Positions 1 to 11,290 are shown, numbered from the stretch's first letter. The stretch: 64,000 bases of DNA from Neptunomonas japonica JAMM 1380 (GCF_016592555.1 NZ_AP014546.1:3730501-3794500); one strand, 5' to 3'. Notes: generated by a model not told the origin, from the sequence alone. A program made the numbers and translations.

Positions 1-349
1 TATTGTTATTACCACGACCGCCCAGCATCTGCATTTCACTAGCGACGATTTCAGTTGTATAACGGTCTGCGCCGCTCTGATCCTGCCACTTACGAGTACG
101 CAACGCGCCTTCGATATAAACCTGCGAGCCTTTACGCAGGTACTCGCCAGCAATTTCTGCCAATTTATTAAAGAACACAACGCGGTGCCACTCAGTACGC
201 TCCTGATTCTGCCCCGTTTGTTTATCTTTCCAAGATTCACTGGTGGCCAACGTAACATTGGTGACAGCATTTCCTGACGGCATGTAACGCACTTCAGGAT
301 CACCACCCATATTACCTACCAATATTACTTTATTTACACCACGTGCCAT
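1..349 (-). CDS. ssb: Single-stranded DNA-binding protein, C-terminal part outside the window
   Basis: The first 116 codons of SSB are present, beginning [20 protein letters not shown] at the ATG at 349-347. The visible part is the OB fold with family motifs such as the [19 protein letters not shown] loop and [17 protein letters not shown]. It ends in the glycine-rich stretch that starts the disordered linker, so the acidic C-terminal tail that recruits repair partners is not seen. A purine-rich CGGAGAGAAG sits just upstream as ribosome-binding site. It diverges from uvrA, an arrangement common in gammaproteobacteria. The role is binding and protecting single-stranded DNA in replication and repair. 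Identity is certain; the gene is cut by the window edge. Confidence 0.96.
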   Translation of the reverse strand, partial: MARGVNKVILVGNMGGDPEVRYMPSGNAVTNVTLATSESWKDKQTGQNQERTEWHRVVFFNKLAEIAGEYLRKGSQVYIEGALRTRKWQDQSGADRYTTEIVASEMQMLGGRGNNN

Positions 350-549
350 GCTTCTCTCCGTCAGATAAATCAGCCCCTACAAACGAGGGAAACCATTACA
401 TATTTCTATAAAGCATACCACAGAGGACATATAAAATTATACGAAGCACGCCAGATAGAACAGATTCATTTATAAGAAACAGAACACATAGCGCTGCCGC
501 CCCTGAGTACTTTATAATCGATCTCTTTTGTATTCCTCTTGGAGTAAGC
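350..549. promoter_or_regulatory. ssb-uvrA divergent intergenic region
   Basis: This 200-base region must hold the promoters of both ssb and uvrA. On the plus strand TATAAT at 513-518 is a good -10 element for uvrA, but no good -35 lies 16-18 bp upstream. GGAG at 541-544 is the uvrA ribosome-binding site. I searched for the gammaproteobacterial LexA operator (CTG-N10-CAG type) and saw none, although this region is SOS-controlled in E. coli. Confidence 0.5.
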
Positions 550-3372
550 ATGGACACTATTCTGGTTCGCGGTGCACGCACCCACAACCTGAAAAACATT
601 GACCTGGATATCCCACGCGACAAACTTGTGGTGATAACAGGCCTCTCCGGTTCTGGAAAATCATCATTAGCCTTCGATACATTATATGCAGAGGGCCAGA
701 GACGCTATGTTGAGTCCCTATCTACTTACGCCAGGCAGTTTCTATCCATGATGGAAAAGCCAGACGTAGATCATATTGAAGGATTATCGCCGGCCATTTC
801 CATCGAGCAGAAATCAACATCACACAATCCACGATCTACTGTCGGCACAATTACTGAGATCTATGACTACTTACGTCTGCTATTTGCTAGAGCCGGCGAA
901 CCACGCTGCCCAGACCACAACCTACCTCTGGCAGCACAAACGGTCAGCCAAATGGTTGATCAGGTCCTGACTTTAGAAGAGGGCAGCAAATTAATGCTCC
1001 TAGCGCCAGTTATACAGGGCCGCAAAGGTGAGCATTTACATACCTTACACGACCTAAGAAAACAGGGCTTTGTCCGCGCTAGAATTGACGGCATCGTTGT
1101 TGATTTAGACAGCGCACCTGAATTAGACAAAAAGAAAAAACACACGATAGAAGCCGTGGTTGACAGATTCAAGGTACGCGATGATCTGCAAATACGCCTA
1201 GCAGAGTCGTTTGAAACGGCACTCAACCTAACCGACGGTATTGCTCGCATCGCCTATATGGATGGCGAGGCCGCAGATCTTATATTCTCCTCTCGCTTTG
1301 CCTGCCCCGAGTGCGGCCATAGCATTCAAGAACTCGAACCTAGACTCTTTTCATTTAACAACCCACACGGCGCATGCCCTAGCTGTGATGGCCTCGGCGT
1401 TAAACAATTTTTTGACCCAAATAAAGTTATTCAAGACCCTAGTTTAACTCTTTCAGAAGGCGCTATTCGTGGCTGGGATAGAAGAACCCTCTATTATTTC
1501 CAACAGTTAAAAGCAGTGGCTAATCACTACTCATTTGATATCGATACACCATTCGAGCAGCTCACCAGCGAACAACAAACGCTCATACTCGAGGGAACTG
1601 GAAATGAAGAGGTTCCTTTTACCTATTTAAATGACCGTGGTGACACAATCACCAAGTCACATCCTTTTGAAGGCGTACTAAACAACCTGCAACGGCGATA
1701 CAAAGAAACAGAGTCTGATATGGTGAGAGAGGATCTTGCCAAGTACCTTAATATGCAACCATGCCCTTCGTGCGAGGGTAGCCGCTTAAGAAGAGATGCT
1801 AGACACGTCTATATAGATCAGCACACTCTTCCAGAGATGGTCACCATGCCGATCGGGGCCAGCCTTGAGTATTATGAAAACCTCAAACTGAGCGGAAAAC
1901 AAGGAGAGATTGCTGACAAAATTCTCAAAGAAATTCGTCTGCGCCTATCATTTCTCGTCAATGTTGGGCTCGATTACCTATCACTTGACCGCAAAGCTGA
2001 TACATTATCGGGCGGAGAGGCCCAGCGTATCAGGCTCGCCAGTCAAATAGGAGCAGGCTTAGTCGGCGTTATGTATATTCTCGACGAGCCTTCGATAGGA
2101 CTGCACCAACGTGATAACGAACGTCTATTGCAAACTCTGGTTCATTTACGCGACCTTGGCAACACAGTCATTGTTGTAGAGCACGACGAAGATGCTATTC
2201 GCTTAGCCGACTATGTAATTGACGTAGGCCCTGGCGCCGGAGTTCATGGTGGTGAGATTGTCGCTTACGGAACACCTGATGAAGTTATCAATAATAGCGC
2301 ATCACTGACAGGCCAATATTTATCTGGTAAAAAGTGCATCGCCATACCAGAAGAAAGGCACCCCTTTGATACTTCTAAAACGCTAACGCTTTCAGGCGCT
2401 ACAGGCAATAACCTGCAAAACGTCACTATCAAAATTCCACTTGGCCTCATGACATGCATTACCGGTGTATCAGGTTCAGGAAAATCGACACTGATTAACA
2501 ACACGCTATACCCTCTCGCGGCCACTGAGTTGAATCACGCTACAACGCTTGATGCGGCACCTTATGAATCAATAGACGGTCTACAGCACTTGGACAAGGT
2601 TATCGATATTGACCAAAGCCCTATAGGCCGAACACCACGCTCAAACCCCGCTACCTATACTGGCATTTTCACACCGATAAGAGAGCTACTCGCGGGCACA
2701 CAAGAAGCACGCTCTCGCGGCTATAAACCAGGACGCTTCAGCTTTAACGTTAAAGGAGGACGCTGCGAAGCCTGTCAGGGTGATGGGGTTATCAAAGTAG
2801 AAATGCACTTCTTAGCAGATATCTATGTGCCATGTGATGTCTGTAAAGGCAAACGTTACAATCGTGAAACACTGGAGATCGAATACAAGGGCAAGAGTAT
2901 TGACGCAATACTTAAGCTAACTGTAGAGGATGCAAGAGAGTTTTTCGATGCCATTCCTGCACTCGCTCGACGCTTACAAACATTAATGGATGTGGGTCTG
3001 TCTTATATTCGCCTTGGACAAGCAGCAACAACGCTCTCTGGTGGTGAAGCACAGCGCGTAAAACTTGCAAAAGAGCTCTCTAAAAGAGACACAGGCCAAA
3101 CCCTGTACATTCTTGACGAGCCAACAACTGGGTTACATTTCCACGATATTGAACAACTGATGTCTGTTCTCTCAAGGTTGAGAGATCACGGCAACACAGT
3201 AGTGATAATTGAACACAATCTTGATGTGGTTAAAACAGCTGACTGGATAGTAGATCTTGGTCCAGAAGGCGGAATAAATGGAGGAATGATTGTAGCGACT
3301 GGAACACCTGAAGATGTTGCTAATAACTCAGACTCACACACCGCTCGTTTCTTGAAGCCTCTATTGAAATAA
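550..3372 (+). CDS. uvrA: Excinuclease ABC subunit A
   Basis: UvrA, the damage-sensing ATPase of nucleotide excision repair, which dimerises and loads UvrB at DNA lesions. The 940-residue length is normal. Two ABC cassettes are visible: Walker [10 protein letters not shown] at residue 31 with its signature [14 protein letters not shown], and Walker [10 protein letters not shown] near residue 640 with [15 protein letters not shown]. Walker B motifs [11 protein letters not shown] and [11 protein letters not shown] follow. Zinc-binding cysteine pairs appear as CPECGH with CPSCDG, and as CEACQGDG with CDVCKG near the C-terminus. The ATG is preceded by GGAGTAAGC. The gene is monocistronic here and ends at a strong hairpin. 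Confidence 0.98.
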   Translation: MDTILVRGARTHNLKNIDLDIPRDKLVVITGLSGSGKSSLAFDTLYAEGQRRYVESLSTYARQFLSMMEKPDVDHIEGLSPAISIEQKSTSHNPRSTVGTITEIYDYLRLLFARAGEPRCPDHNLPLAAQTVSQMVDQVLTLEEGSKLMLLAPVIQGRKGEHLHTLHDLRKQGFVRARIDGIVVDLDSAPELDKKKKHTIEAVVDRFKVRDDLQIRLAESFETALNLTDGIARIAYMDGEAADLIFSSRFACPECGHSIQELEPRLFSFNNPHGACPSCDGLGVKQFFDPNKVIQDPSLTLSEGAIRGWDRRTLYYFQQLKAVANHYSFDIDTPFEQLTSEQQTLILEGTGNEEVPFTYLNDRGDTITKSHPFEGVLNNLQRRYKETESDMVREDLAKYLNMQPCPSCEGSRLRRDARHVYIDQHTLPEMVTMPIGASLEYYENLKLSGKQGEIADKILKEIRLRLSFLVNVGLDYLSLDRKADTLSGGEAQRIRLASQIGAGLVGVMYILDEPSIGLHQRDNERLLQTLVHLRDLGNTVIVVEHDEDAIRLADYVIDVGPGAGVHGGEIVAYGTPDEVINNSASLTGQYLSGKKCIAIPEERHPFDTSKTLTLSGATGNNLQNVTIKIPLGLMTCITGVSGSGKSTLINNTLYPLAATELNHATTLDAAPYESIDGLQHLDKVIDIDQSPIGRTPRSNPATYTGIFTPIRELLAGTQEARSRGYKPGRFSFNVKGGRCEACQGDGVIKVEMHFLADIYVPCDVCKGKRYNRETLEIEYKGKSIDAILKLTVEDAREFFDAIPALARRLQTLMDVGLSYIRLGQAATTLSGGEAQRVKLAKELSKRDTGQTLYILDEPTTGLHFHDIEQLMSVLSRLRDHGNTVVIIEHNLDVVKTADWIVDLGPEGGINGGMIVATGTPEDVANNSDSHTARFLKPLLK

Positions 3373-3384
3373 TAGAGCAGACAT

Positions 3385-3414
3385 AAAAAACCCGGCCAAG
3401 GCCGGGTTTTTTTT
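3385..3414. terminator. Bidirectional rho-independent terminator between uvrA and rplQ
   Basis: The stem CCCGGC-CAAG-GCCGGG at 3391-3406 is followed by eight T on the plus strand and preceded by six A, which are U on the minus transcript. It can end uvrA from the left and the alpha operon from the right. Confidence 0.93.
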
Positions 3415-3427
3415 GAAGACTAATTAA

Positions 3428-3817
3428 TTAACCTTCAACTTCTTCAGCTGCACCAGTTACCTTACGGTCAACTAGTTCAACATAAGCCATAGGAGCACAA
3501 TCACCTGGACGGTTACCGCATTTCAGAATGCGGATATAGCCACCTGGACGGTTCGCATAGCGAGGTCCTAGGTCAGTGAAAAGCTTACCAACAGCTTCTT
3601 TACTACGAGTACGGTCAAATGCCAAACGGCGATTTGCAACCGAATCTTCTTTCGCCAGAGTAATCAGTGGCTCAGCTACGCGGCGAAGTTCTTTCGCTTT
3701 TGGCAAAGTTGTTCTGATCAGTTCATGCTCAAATAATGAGCATGCCATGTTCTTGAACATCGCTTTGCGGTGCGAGCTGGTACGATTTAAATGGCGACCA
3801 GATTTACGATGACGCAT
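3428..3817 (-). CDS. rplQ: 50S ribosomal protein L17
   Basis: L17 binds 23S rRNA near the exit side of the large subunit. The 129-residue protein starts with the family signature [20 protein letters not shown]. It has a slightly extended acidic C-terminus after the core (AAEEVEG). It is the last gene of the alpha operon, 39 bases after rpoA, and runs into the convergent terminator at 3385-3414. Identity is certain. Confidence 0.97.
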   Translation of the reverse strand: MRHRKSGRHLNRTSSHRKAMFKNMACSLFEHELIRTTLPKAKELRRVAEPLITLAKEDSVANRRLAFDRTRSKEAVGKLFTDLGPRYANRPGGYIRILKCGNRPGDCAPMAYVELVDRKVTGAAEEVEG

Positions 3818-3856
3818 TATAAATTCCTTACCAACTTGGTCAGTTAAAACCGCATC

Positions 3857-4861
3857 TTACGATGCGATTTTATCGTCGTTCTTCAGGCTAGCCGGAGGCC
3901 AGTTTTCAAGACGCATGCCCAAAGAAAGACCTTTGGAAGCAAGCACATCTTTAATCTCTGTCAGCGACTTCTTACCTAGATTTGGGGTTTTCAGCAGCTC
4001 AACTTCTGTTCGCTGAATCAGATCACCAATATAGTAAATCTGCTCTGCTTTCAGACAGTTGGCCGAACGAACCGTCAATTCCAAATCATCGACAGGGCGC
4101 AACAGAATCGGATCAACTTCCGGCTCTGCAGGCTCATCTTTCGCCTGATCAGCTGCATCTTCAAGATCAACAAAAACAGACAACTGATGCTGAAGGATTG
4201 TAGCTGCACGACGAATGCACTCTTCAGGATCAATCGTACCATTTGACTCGATATCAATAACCAGCTTATCTAGGTCAGTACGCTGCTCCACACGAGCACT
4301 TTCGACAACATAAGAAACACGGCGTACCGGACTATAAGAAGCATCCATCTGGAGACGACCAATAGCACGAGTTTCGTCTTCGTCATTAGTGCGAGTGTCA
4401 GCAGGCACATAACCACGTCCGTTGGTTACCTTAAGCTGCATATTCAGAGTCGCACCTGAATTCAGGTGAGCAATCACGTGGTCGGGATTTGCAATCTCTG
4501 CATCCTGGTTCAACTGAATATCACCAGCTGTTACAGCACCTGAGCCTGATTTGCTCAATGTCAGAGTTGCTTCTTCGCCATTGTGTAGCGTGATAGCAAC
4601 GCCTTTAAGGTTAAGAAGAATCTCAATGACATCCTCCTGCACACCTTCAATTGTGCTGTATTCATGCAAGACACCGTCAATCTCAACTTCAGTGATGGCA
4701 CAGCCAGGCATTGAAGAGAGTAGGATACGACGTAAGGCATTTCCCAACGTATGACCGAAACCACGTTCTAGCGGTTCCAATGTCACTTTAGCACGTGTGT
4801 TACTGATTTCCTGGACATCAATATGACGAGGACTCAGAAACTCATTTACAGAACGCTGCAT
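3857..4861 (-). CDS. rpoA: DNA-directed RNA polymerase subunit alpha
   Basis: RpoA nucleates RNA polymerase assembly and contacts promoters and activators. The N-terminal dimerisation domain ([26 protein letters not shown]) and the C-terminal domain ([40 protein letters not shown]) are joined by an acidic linker of roughly residues 235-250. I chose the ATG at 4861 (MQRSVNEFL), giving 334 residues, because GGTGG lies just upstream; an in-frame TTG at 4876 would add five residues that are not typical. It follows rpsD by 26 bases in the alpha operon. Confidence 0.97.
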   Translation of the reverse strand: MQRSVNEFLSPRHIDVQEISNTRAKVTLEPLERGFGHTLGNALRRILLSSMPGCAITEVEIDGVLHEYSTIEGVQEDVIEILLNLKGVAITLHNGEEATLTLSKSGSGAVTAGDIQLNQDAEIANPDHVIAHLNSGATLNMQLKVTNGRGYVPADTRTNDEDETRAIGRLQMDASYSPVRRVSYVVESARVEQRTDLDKLVIDIESNGTIDPEECIRRAATILQHQLSVFVDLEDAADQAKDEPAEPEVDPILLRPVDDLELTVRSANCLKAEQIYYIGDLIQRTEVELLKTPNLGKKSLTEIKDVLASKGLSLGMRLENWPPASLKNDDKIAS

Positions 4862-4887
4862 AGTTCCACCAATCAAGAGTTCATGAA

Positions 4888-5508
4888 TTACTTAGAGTAC
4901 AGCTCAACGATCAGCTGCTCATTGATGTCAGCTGACAATTCGCTACGCTCAGGAATAGCTTTAAATACGCCTTCCATTTTGCCAGCATCAACTGAAACCC
5001 ACTCAATTGGAGCACGCTGCGAAGCAAGATCTAGTGCGCTTTTAACACGCAACTGGTTCTTAGCTTTTTCACGAACTGCGACCACATCACCCGCTTGCAC
5101 TTTAAAAGATGCAATGTTAACAACCTGACCATTAATAGTGATCTGGCGGTGTGATACGACCTGACGAGCTTCGGCACGTGTAGAACCAAAACCCATACGA
5201 TAAACTACGTTATCCAGACGACCTTCAAGCAGTTGCAACAAGTTTTCACCTGTTGAACCAGCCTGACGAGCGGCTTCTTTGTAGTAATTACGGAACTGAC
5301 GTTCCAGTACACCATAAATACGACGTACTTTTTGTTTTTCACGAAGCTGTAGACCGTAATCGGACAGACGACCTCGACGAGCACCATGTACACCAGGAAC
5401 AGTTTCAGCTTTACACTTACTATCCAGTGCACGGACACCACTCTTCAAGAACAGGTCTGTACCTTCACGGCGTGACAGCTTGCACTTTGGCCCAAGATAT
5501 CTTGCCAT
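4888..5508 (-). CDS. rpsD: 30S ribosomal protein S4
   Basis: S4 is a primary 16S rRNA binder that nucleates 30S assembly and, in E. coli, is the translational repressor of the alpha operon. The 206-residue protein begins [20 protein letters not shown] and carries the S4 RNA-binding domain ([38 protein letters not shown]). It is the C-minus type, without a zinc knuckle of four cysteines at the N-terminus. It lies between rpsK and rpoA, as expected. Confidence 0.97.
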   Translation of the reverse strand: MARYLGPKCKLSRREGTDLFLKSGVRALDSKCKAETVPGVHGARRGRLSDYGLQLREKQKVRRIYGVLERQFRNYYKEAARQAGSTGENLLQLLEGRLDNVVYRMGFGSTRAEARQVVSHRQITINGQVVNIASFKVQAGDVVAVREKAKNQLRVKSALDLASQRAPIEWVSVDAGKMEGVFKAIPERSELSADINEQLIVELYSK

Positions 5509-5523
5509 TATACCGTCTCCAGT

Positions 5524-5913
5524 TTATACGCGACGTTTTTTCGGTGGACGACAGCCGTTATGTGGAATCGGCGTGACATCAGTAATGTTTGTAATTTTGT
5601 AGCCGCAACCGTTCAGCGCACGAACTGCCGATTCACGACCAGGTCCAGGACCTTTTACAAACACGTCAAGATTTTTCAAACCATAATCCAAAGCAGCCTG
5701 GCCGGCACGCTCTGCAGCAACCTGCGCAGCGAACGGTGTACTTTTACGAGAACCACGGAAGCCGGAGCCGCCTGAAGTTGCCCATGAAAGTGCATTACCC
5801 TGGCGATCGGTAATGGTGATAATTGTATTGTTAAAAGAAGCGTGGATGTGAGCTAACCCATCTACTACTTGCTTTTTAACTTTCTTACGTGTGCGATTAC
5901 CTGGCTTAGCCAT
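5524..5913 (-). CDS. rpsK: 30S ribosomal protein S11
   Basis: S11 sits on the platform of the 30S subunit near the mRNA exit. The 129-residue length is typical. Family motifs are [22 protein letters not shown] and the C-terminal CRPPKKRRV. Second gene of the alpha operon, 25 bases after rpsM and 15 before rpsD. Confidence 0.97.
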   Translation of the reverse strand: MAKPGNRTRKKVKKQVVDGLAHIHASFNNTIITITDRQGNALSWATSGGSGFRGSRKSTPFAAQVAAERAGQAALDYGLKNLDVFVKGPGPGRESAVRALNGCGYKITNITDVTPIPHNGCRPPKKRRV

Positions 5914-5938
5914 ATTGGAAATTCCTATCGCTTAACAC

Positions 5939-6295
5939 TTATTTACGGATCGGCTTACGTGGACCTTTACGCGTACGCGCGTTGGTCTTACTACGCTGCC
6001 CACGAACTGGCAGATTACGACGATGACGAATACCACGGAAACAACCGAGATCCATGAGGCGTTTAATGCTCATAGATACTTCACGGCGTAGGTCACCCTC
6101 AACTGTAAACTTGCCAACTTCACCACGAACTACATCGAGCTGCGCTTCGCTAAGCTCTGAAATCTTAGTTGCTTCGGTTAAACCAGAAGCTTCACAGATT
6201 TTTTTTGCAGTCGTACGGCCAATCCCATAAATGTAAGTCAGAGAAATAACCGCATGCTTATTGTCAGGAATATTGACGCCAGCTATACGAGCCAT
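5939..6295 (-). CDS. rpsM: 30S ribosomal protein S13
   Basis: S13 sits in the head of the 30S subunit and contacts the P-site tRNA and the B1 intersubunit bridges. The 118-residue protein begins [26 protein letters not shown] and ends in a basic tail ([20 protein letters not shown]). It is the first gene of the alpha operon, separated from rpmJ by 135 bases that contain the operon promoter and a leader hairpin. Confidence 0.97.
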   Translation of the reverse strand: MARIAGVNIPDNKHAVISLTYIYGIGRTTAKKICEASGLTEATKISELSEAQLDVVRGEVGKFTVEGDLRREVSMSIKRLMDLGCFRGIRHRRNLPVRGQRSKTNARTRKGPRKPIRK

Positions 6296-6312
6296 TCAAC
6301 TTACTCCATCTT

Positions 6313-6333
6313 AAAAATGCTCTTATTTGAGCA
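6313..6333 (-). terminator. Small terminator-like hairpin in the alpha-operon leader
   Basis: On the minus strand TGCTC-AAATAA-GAGCA is followed directly by TTTTT, 17 bases before the rpsM start. The stem is short (5 bp), so it is a weak terminator at best, but its place in the leader suits attenuation or translational control of rpsM. The S4-binding pseudoknot known from E. coli cannot be recognised by eye. Confidence 0.4.
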
Positions 6334-6366
6334 CAATTCTATAAATATGTTCATAGAAAGCGCGAT

Positions 6367-6395
6367 ATTATACGCCCTGATTAATTTTAAATCAA
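6367..6395 (-). promoter_or_regulatory. Alpha operon promoter
   Basis: Minus-strand TTGATT (6395-6390), a 17-base spacer and a perfect TATAAT (6372-6367), followed by ATCGCGC. The predicted start near 6360 gives a leader of about 65 nt before rpsM. An 11-bp perfect inverted repeat (6354-6364 and 6401-6411) flanks the promoter on both sides. Confidence 0.75.
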
Positions 6396-6430
6396 GACCT
6401 CGCGCTTTCTACTCCCTTTGTCAGTGGTAA

Positions 6431-6547
6431 TTAACCCTGACGCTGCTTATGGCGAGGTTCCACCTTGCAGATAACACGAACCGCACCATTGCGACGCACA
6501 ATCTTGCAGTTACGACAGATCTTTTTAACAGATGCACGCACCTTCAT
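6431..6547 (-). CDS. rpmJ: 50S ribosomal protein L36
   Basis: A 38-residue protein reading [20 protein letters not shown], then [18 protein letters not shown]. It is L36 of the zinc-binding (C-plus) type: ligands Cys11, Cys14, Cys27 and His33 are all present. It is the last gene of the spc operon, 16 bases after secY, with GGAG upstream of the ATG. The presence of the C-plus form in the main operon suggests that no zinc-free replacement is needed under normal growth. Confidence 0.96.
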   Translation of the reverse strand: MKVRASVKKICRNCKIVRRNGAVRVICKVEPRHKQRQG

Positions 6548-6563
6548 GATCCACTCCTAGCGC

Positions 6564-7892
6564 TCAACGCAGCATGCCTGCGCCGCCACCTTTGAGATTT
6601 GATTTTTTCATCAGGGACTCGTATTGGTGAGACATCAAATGTGACTGCACCTGAGCCATAAAGTCCATTACAACAACTACCACAATCAGCAGAGATGTTC
6701 CGCCGAAGTAGAAAGGCACATTCCATGCAACAACCAAAAATTGAGGCATTAAAGATACCGCTGTGATGTAAAGCGCACCAAACAAGGTAAGGCGACCTAA
6801 CACAGAGTCAATGTAACGAGCCGATTGCTCTCCTGGGCGGATACCCGGAATAAAAGCACCTGACTTCTTCAAGTTGTCTGCCACTTCACGCGGATTAAAC
6901 ATAATCGCAGTGTAAAAGTAGCAGAAAAACACTATACATACTGCGAACAGAATGATGTACAGCGGCTGCCCTGGCCCAAGAGCCAATGCAACATCGCCCA
7001 ACCACTCCATTCCTTCAGTTTGCCCAAACCACTGACCAACTGATGCAGGGAACAGCAAAATACTAGACGCAAAGATCGGAGGAATAACACCTGCCATATT
7101 AACTTTCAATGGTAGGTGGCTGGTTTGAGCAGCGAAAACCTGACGCCCTTGCTGACGTTTTGCGTAGTTTATAGTGATACGGCGTTGACCGCGCTCCATA
7201 AACACAACAAATCCGACAGTAGCAACCGCTAGTACAGCGATAGCTAGCAACGCAAGAATGTTAAGATCACCCTGTCGTGCAGACTCGAAAGACTGCCCAA
7301 TAGCACTCGGCAAACCAGCAACAATACCAGCGAAAATCAAAATCGAAATACCATTACCAATACCGCGCTCAGTAACCTGCTCACCTAGCCACATCAAGAA
7401 AACTGCGCCTGCTACTAGTGTTACTACTGCAACAAAGTAGAAGCTTGGGCCTCCGAGGAAGGCAACGCCTTGATTAGCTAGACCTACAGCCATACCAAAT
7501 GACTGCACAGTTGCCAGTACGACAGTACCGTAACGCGTGTATTGGTTGATCTTACGACGACCCGACTCACCTTCTTTCTTTAACTGCTCGAGCTGCGGGC
7601 TCACCACCGTCATCAGCTGCATAATAATAGATGCAGAGATATACGGCATGATACCGAGCGCAAGAATACTCATACGCTCCAATGCACCACCCGAAAACAT
7701 ATTAAAGAGGCTGAGAATCGTCCCCTGATTTTGATCGAACAGTGCGGCTAGACGATCAGGGTTAATACCAGGCACAGGAATGTGTGCACCAATACGATAA
7801 ACCACGATAGCCAGCAACACAAAGCGCAGACGAGACCATAGCTCCCCTAAACCACTTTGCTTGCCTGCCGGTATTGATCCTTTCTTAGCCAT
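6564..7892 (-). CDS. secY: Protein translocase subunit SecY
   Basis: SecY forms the protein-conducting channel of the inner membrane with SecE and SecG. The 442-residue protein has about ten hydrophobic segments. Recognisable stretches are the N-terminal [30 protein letters not shown], the plug region just after it, and the cytoplasmic loop with [17 protein letters not shown]. Its ATG directly abuts the rplO stop codon (7893), so translational coupling is likely. It is the penultimate gene of the spc operon. Confidence 0.97.
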   Translation of the reverse strand: MAKKGSIPAGKQSGLGELWSRLRFVLLAIVVYRIGAHIPVPGINPDRLAALFDQNQGTILSLFNMFSGGALERMSILALGIMPYISASIIMQLMTVVSPQLEQLKKEGESGRRKINQYTRYGTVVLATVQSFGMAVGLANQGVAFLGGPSFYFVAVVTLVAGAVFLMWLGEQVTERGIGNGISILIFAGIVAGLPSAIGQSFESARQGDLNILALLAIAVLAVATVGFVVFMERGQRRITINYAKRQQGRQVFAAQTSHLPLKVNMAGVIPPIFASSILLFPASVGQWFGQTEGMEWLGDVALALGPGQPLYIILFAVCIVFFCYFYTAIMFNPREVADNLKKSGAFIPGIRPGEQSARYIDSVLGRLTLFGALYITAVSLMPQFLVVAWNVPFYFGGTSLLIVVVVVMDFMAQVQSHLMSHQYESLMKKSNLKGGGAGMLR

Positions 7893-8327
7893 TTACGCCT
7901 CGACTTTGCCGCCAGCAGCTTCGATAGCAACCAAAGCACCTTTGGTCACACGAAGACCTTTAATGCTGACCGCTTTCTTAAGCTCACCTGACAGAATGAT
8001 TTTTGCAGACTTAATCTCTTCAGAGATGATGTCTGCAGCTTTCAATGCCGCCAGATCGATTACTTCAGCTTCGATGCCGTTCAGTTCATTCAAACGTATT
8101 TCAGCAACAAAACGTGCTTTCCGTGAAGTGAAACCGAACTTAGGCAGACGACGCTGCAACGGCATCTGACCGCCTTCAAAACCCGGTTTTACAGAACCAC
8201 CGGAGCGGGACTTCTGACCCTTGTGACCACGACCACCAGTTTTTCCTAAACCAGAACCAATTCCGCGTCCGACGCGTTTTGGAGCAGGCTTAGAACCAGC
8301 AGCTGGACTGAGAGTGTTCAGACGCAT
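7893..8327 (-). CDS. rplO: 50S ribosomal protein L15
   Basis: L15 is a late-assembly 23S rRNA binder. The 144-residue protein has the glycine- and basic-rich N-terminal extension ([24 protein letters not shown]) and a globular C-terminal domain. It lies between rpmD and secY. Confidence 0.97.
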   Translation of the reverse strand: MRLNTLSPAAGSKPAPKRVGRGIGSGLGKTGGRGHKGQKSRSGGSVKPGFEGGQMPLQRRLPKFGFTSRKARFVAEIRLNELNGIEAEVIDLAALKAADIISEEIKSAKIILSGELKKAVSIKGLRVTKGALVAIEAAGGKVEA

Positions 8328-8341
8328 ATGACGAACTCCTC

Positions 8342-8524
8342 TTACTCGCCTACTACACTAACCATGTAGTGGACTTTATTGATCATACCGCGAACTGAAG
8401 GAGTATCTTCAAGCTCAACAATATGTCCGATACGGCGCAAGCCAAGACCTTTAACACATAATTTGTGCTTAGGCAGAATACCAATTGGGCTGCGGACCAG
8501 TTTAACTTTCAAAGTATTAGCCAT
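8342..8524 (-). CDS. rpmD: 50S ribosomal protein L30
   Basis: A 60-residue L30: [29 protein letters not shown] followed by the conserved [20 protein letters not shown]. It contributes to the large subunit near 5S/23S rRNA and is placed between rpsE and rplO, its usual position. Confidence 0.96.
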   Translation of the reverse strand: MANTLKVKLVRSPIGILPKHKLCVKGLGLRRIGHIVELEDTPSVRGMINKVHYMVSVVGE

Positions 8525-8530
8525 AATAGT

Positions 8531-9034
8531 CTACCCCAGAATCTCTTCTACAGACTTACCACGTTTAGCAGCAATATCTTCAGGAGAGCGCATTTGCTGC
8601 AATCCTTTGAATGTTGCACGCACTACGTTGATAGGATTTGTAGATCCGTAGCATTTAGCCAATACGTTGTGCACACCAGCGATTTCCAAAACGGAACGCA
8701 TAGCACCACCGGCAATTACACCAGTACCCTGAGAGGCTGGCTGCATATATACTTTTGAAGCACCGTGACGCGCTTTAATAGGATACTGCAAAGTATCTCC
8801 ATTAAGCTCAACACGGATCATGTTACGGCGTGCTGCTTCCATTGCTTTTTGAATTGCAACAGGCACTTCGCGAGCTTTACCTCGACCGAAACCAACACGT
8901 CCTTTTCCATCACCAACTACAGTTAGCGCTGTAAAAGCAAAAATGCGTCCGCCTTTAACTACTTTGGCTACACGATTTACTTGAACTAGCTTTTCCTGTA
9001 GATCACCATCTTTTTGTTCGTGATTTGACATCAT
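8531..9034 (-). CDS. rpsE: 30S ribosomal protein S5
   Basis: S5 lies at the mRNA entry tunnel and affects decoding accuracy. The N-terminal double-stranded RNA-binding fold ([41 protein letters not shown]) and the C-terminal domain are complete. Two adjacent ATG codons (9034 and 9031) are possible starts; the second is better spaced from AGGGG. 167 residues with the first. Confidence 0.96.
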   Translation of the reverse strand: MMSNHEQKDGDLQEKLVQVNRVAKVVKGGRIFAFTALTVVGDGKGRVGFGRGKAREVPVAIQKAMEAARRNMIRVELNGDTLQYPIKARHGASKVYMQPASQGTGVIAGGAMRSVLEIAGVHNVLAKCYGSTNPINVVRATFKGLQQMRSPEDIAAKRGKSVEEILG

Positions 9035-9042
9035 CGACCCCT

Positions 9043-9393
9043 TTAGAATTCCAGGCCGCCTTCACGGGCTGCGTCAGCTAGCGCTTTAATACGACCGTGG
9101 AATTTAAATCCCGAACGGTCAAAAGCAACCTTAGTGATACCTGCTTCTTTAGCGCGCTCTGCAATCAAAGCGCCAACTTTTACAGCAGCATCGGCGTTAC
9201 CAGTACTACCTGCGCGTAGCGCTTGCTCAACTGTTGATGCAGAAGCCAGAACCTGGCCGCCATCAGCAGAAATTAGCTGAGCATAAATGTGACGTGGTGT
9301 GCGGTTAACACACAATCGCGCAGCACCAAGTTCACGCATTTTCAGGCGAGCACGCAGTGAGCGACGAATACGAGCTTTTTTCTTAGCGTTCAT
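9043..9393 (-). CDS. rplR: 50S ribosomal protein L18
   Basis: L18 binds 5S rRNA and helps to dock the central protuberance. The 116-residue protein has a basic N-terminus ([20 protein letters not shown]) and a C-terminal globular part ending [26 protein letters not shown]. Ordinary spc-operon position. Confidence 0.97.
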   Translation of the reverse strand: MNAKKKARIRRSLRARLKMRELGAARLCVNRTPRHIYAQLISADGGQVLASASTVEQALRAGSTGNADAAVKVGALIAERAKEAGITKVAFDRSGFKFHGRIKALADAAREGGLEF

Positions 9394-9402
9394 AACCCTG
9401 CC

Positions 9403-9936
9403 TTACTTCTTCTTAGCCTCTTTACGACGAACATGTTCGTCAGCATAACGTACACCTTTACCTTTATAAGGCTCTGGCGGACGGAACGCGCGAACTTCTG
9501 CCGCTACCTGACCAACACGCTGCTTATCAGCACCACTAATGACAATTGTGGTTTGGTTAGGCATAGAAGCTGTTATGCCTTCAGGCAATTGATATTCGAT
9601 TGGATGCGAGAAACCCAAAGTTAGGTTAATTGTGGTGCCTTTAACAGCAGCACGATAACCAACACCTTGTAGCAACAAAGTTTTCGAGAAACCTTCGCAT
9701 ACACCGACAACCATATTGTTGACAATGGAACGGGCTGTGCCAGACATAGAGCGCGAGATTTTTGAACCATCGCGAGCTGCAAATGTAAGTACGTTACCTT
9801 CTTGTTCCATAGAAACTGATGGGTGCATATTGATAGCTAGCTGGCCATTCTTACCAGATACGCTAACAGACTGCCCTTCAAGCTTCAGTTCAACACCTGC
9901 AGGAATGACTACGGGATTTTTAGCAATACGTGACAT
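9403..9936 (-). CDS. rplF: 50S ribosomal protein L6
   Basis: L6 lies near the factor-binding site of the large subunit. The 177-residue protein has two repeats of the L6 fold. The C-terminal signature ([29 protein letters not shown]) is clear. It lies 9 bases after rpsH and 9 before rplR. Confidence 0.97.
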   Translation of the reverse strand: MSRIAKNPVVIPAGVELKLEGQSVSVSGKNGQLAINMHPSVSMEQEGNVLTFAARDGSKISRSMSGTARSIVNNMVVGVCEGFSKTLLLQGVGYRAAVKGTTINLTLGFSHPIEYQLPEGITASMPNQTTIVISGADKQRVGQVAAEVRAFRPPEPYKGKGVRYADEHVRRKEAKKK

Positions 9937-9945
9937 TGTAACCCC

Positions 9946-10338
9946 TTAGAATACCGTGCAAATGATTTCACCGCCGATACCGGCAGCGCGTGCAGCACGA
10001 TCAGTCATCATACCTTTAGAGGTAGATACGATCGCAACACCAAGACCAGCTGCGATAGTTGGCAGCTCTTTAGTTGCCTTATAGATGCGCAGACCTGGAC
10101 GACTAACTCGTTTAATCTCTTCGATTACCGGCTTACCATCAAAGTATTTAAGTTCGATAGTGAGAAGAGGTTTAGCTTCACCTTCTACAGCGTAGTCAGC
10201 GATATAACCTTCATTCTTCAACACTTCAGCAACTGATACTTTAATCTTGGAAGACGGCATAGATACAGCTGTTTTTTCAGCCATATGACCATTACGAATA
10301 CGTGTAAACATATCCGCTAATGTATCTTGCATGCTCAT
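9946..10338 (-). CDS. rpsH: 30S ribosomal protein S8
   Basis: S8 organises the central domain of 16S rRNA and in E. coli represses the spc operon by binding the mRNA near rplE. 130 residues, with [21 protein letters not shown] at the N-terminus and the C-terminal [26 protein letters not shown]. The ATG at 10338 is 8 bases from GAGGAA. Confidence 0.97.
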   Translation of the reverse strand: MSMQDTLADMFTRIRNGHMAEKTAVSMPSSKIKVSVAEVLKNEGYIADYAVEGEAKPLLTIELKYFDGKPVIEEIKRVSRPGLRIYKATKELPTIAAGLGVAIVSTSKGMMTDRAARAAGIGGEIICTVF

Positions 10339-10420
10339 GCATTTACTTCCTCAGTTGTGCAGCACAACGCGGTAGCAGTCTCCTGCCCTGACCATTGTGC
10401 TTACCATTTAACAAACTGTC

Positions 10421-10726
10421 TTACCAGCTTGCTTTCTTAAGACCCGGAACATCACCGCGCATTGCTGCTTCACGCAGTTTGTTACGACACAAACCAAACT
10501 TACGGTACACACCATGAGGGCGACCAGTAATTTGACAACGATTGCGTTGACGGCTCGGGCTTGAATCACGCGGCAATTTCTGCAGCGCAACAGTTGCGTC
10601 CCAACGTTCTTCTTCAGAAGACGCGGCACTATTAATAATTTCTTTAAGCTGTGTACGCTTTGCAGCGAATTTAACAACAGCTTTAGCACGTTTATCTTCA
10701 CGTGCTTTCATAGATGACTTAGCCAT
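10421..10726 (-). CDS. rpsN: 30S ribosomal protein S14
   Basis: S14 assembles late into the 30S head. The 101-residue protein is the long, zinc-free form: the region with [26 protein letters not shown] has only scattered cysteines, not a four-cysteine knuckle. It is separated from rpsH by 82 bases, more than most junctions here, in which I see no clear structure. Confidence 0.96.
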   Translation of the reverse strand: MAKSSMKAREDKRAKAVVKFAAKRTQLKEIINSAASSEEERWDATVALQKLPRDSSPSRQRNRCQITGRPHGVYRKFGLCRNKLREAAMRGDVPGLKKASW

Positions 10727-10738
10727 TCTTAACCCCTG

Positions 10739-11278
10739 TTAAATCTTAAACGGAAAATTCAAGGCAGCCAGCAGGGCGCGACCTTCGTCGTTTGTCTTAG
10801 CAGTTGTTGTGATCGTAATATCCAAACCACGCAATTTATCCACTTTATCGTATTCGATTTCAGGGAAAATAATCTGCTCTTTGACACCCATGCTGTAGTT
10901 GCCACGACCGTCAAAAGATTTCGGGTTGAGGCCACGGAAGTCACGAATACGAGGGATAGATACATCTACCAAACGATCCATGAAGTCCCACATCTGCTTT
11001 CCACGCAACGTCACTTTACATCCGATCGGCCAACCTTCACGAACTTTGAAGCCTGCGATAGATGTGCGCGCCAATGTTACTACAGGTTTCTGACCAGCAA
11101 TAGCTGTCATATCATTCACAGCGTATTCTAGCTGCTTCTTATCACCTAAAGCTTCACCAACACCCATATTAAGAGTGATTTTAGTAATGCGAGGAACAGC
11201 CATAACATTAGGGCTGTTTAGTTCTTCTTTAAGCTTCTGCTTAACTTCACTAGCGTAAAGCGCTTTCAATCTTGACAT
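10739..11278 (-). CDS. rplE: 50S ribosomal protein L5
   Basis: L5 binds 5S rRNA and contacts P-site tRNA. 179 residues, the usual length, with [19 protein letters not shown] at the N-terminus and the C-terminal [27 protein letters not shown]. It lies 12 bases after rplX; in E. coli this start region is the target of repression by S8. Confidence 0.97.
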   Translation of the reverse strand: MSRLKALYASEVKQKLKEELNSPNVMAVPRITKITLNMGVGEALGDKKQLEYAVNDMTAIAGQKPVVTLARTSIAGFKVREGWPIGCKVTLRGKQMWDFMDRLVDVSIPRIRDFRGLNPKSFDGRGNYSMGVKEQIIFPEIEYDKVDKLRGLDITITTTAKTNDEGRALLAALNFPFKI

Positions 11279-11290
11279 AACAATCGCTCC

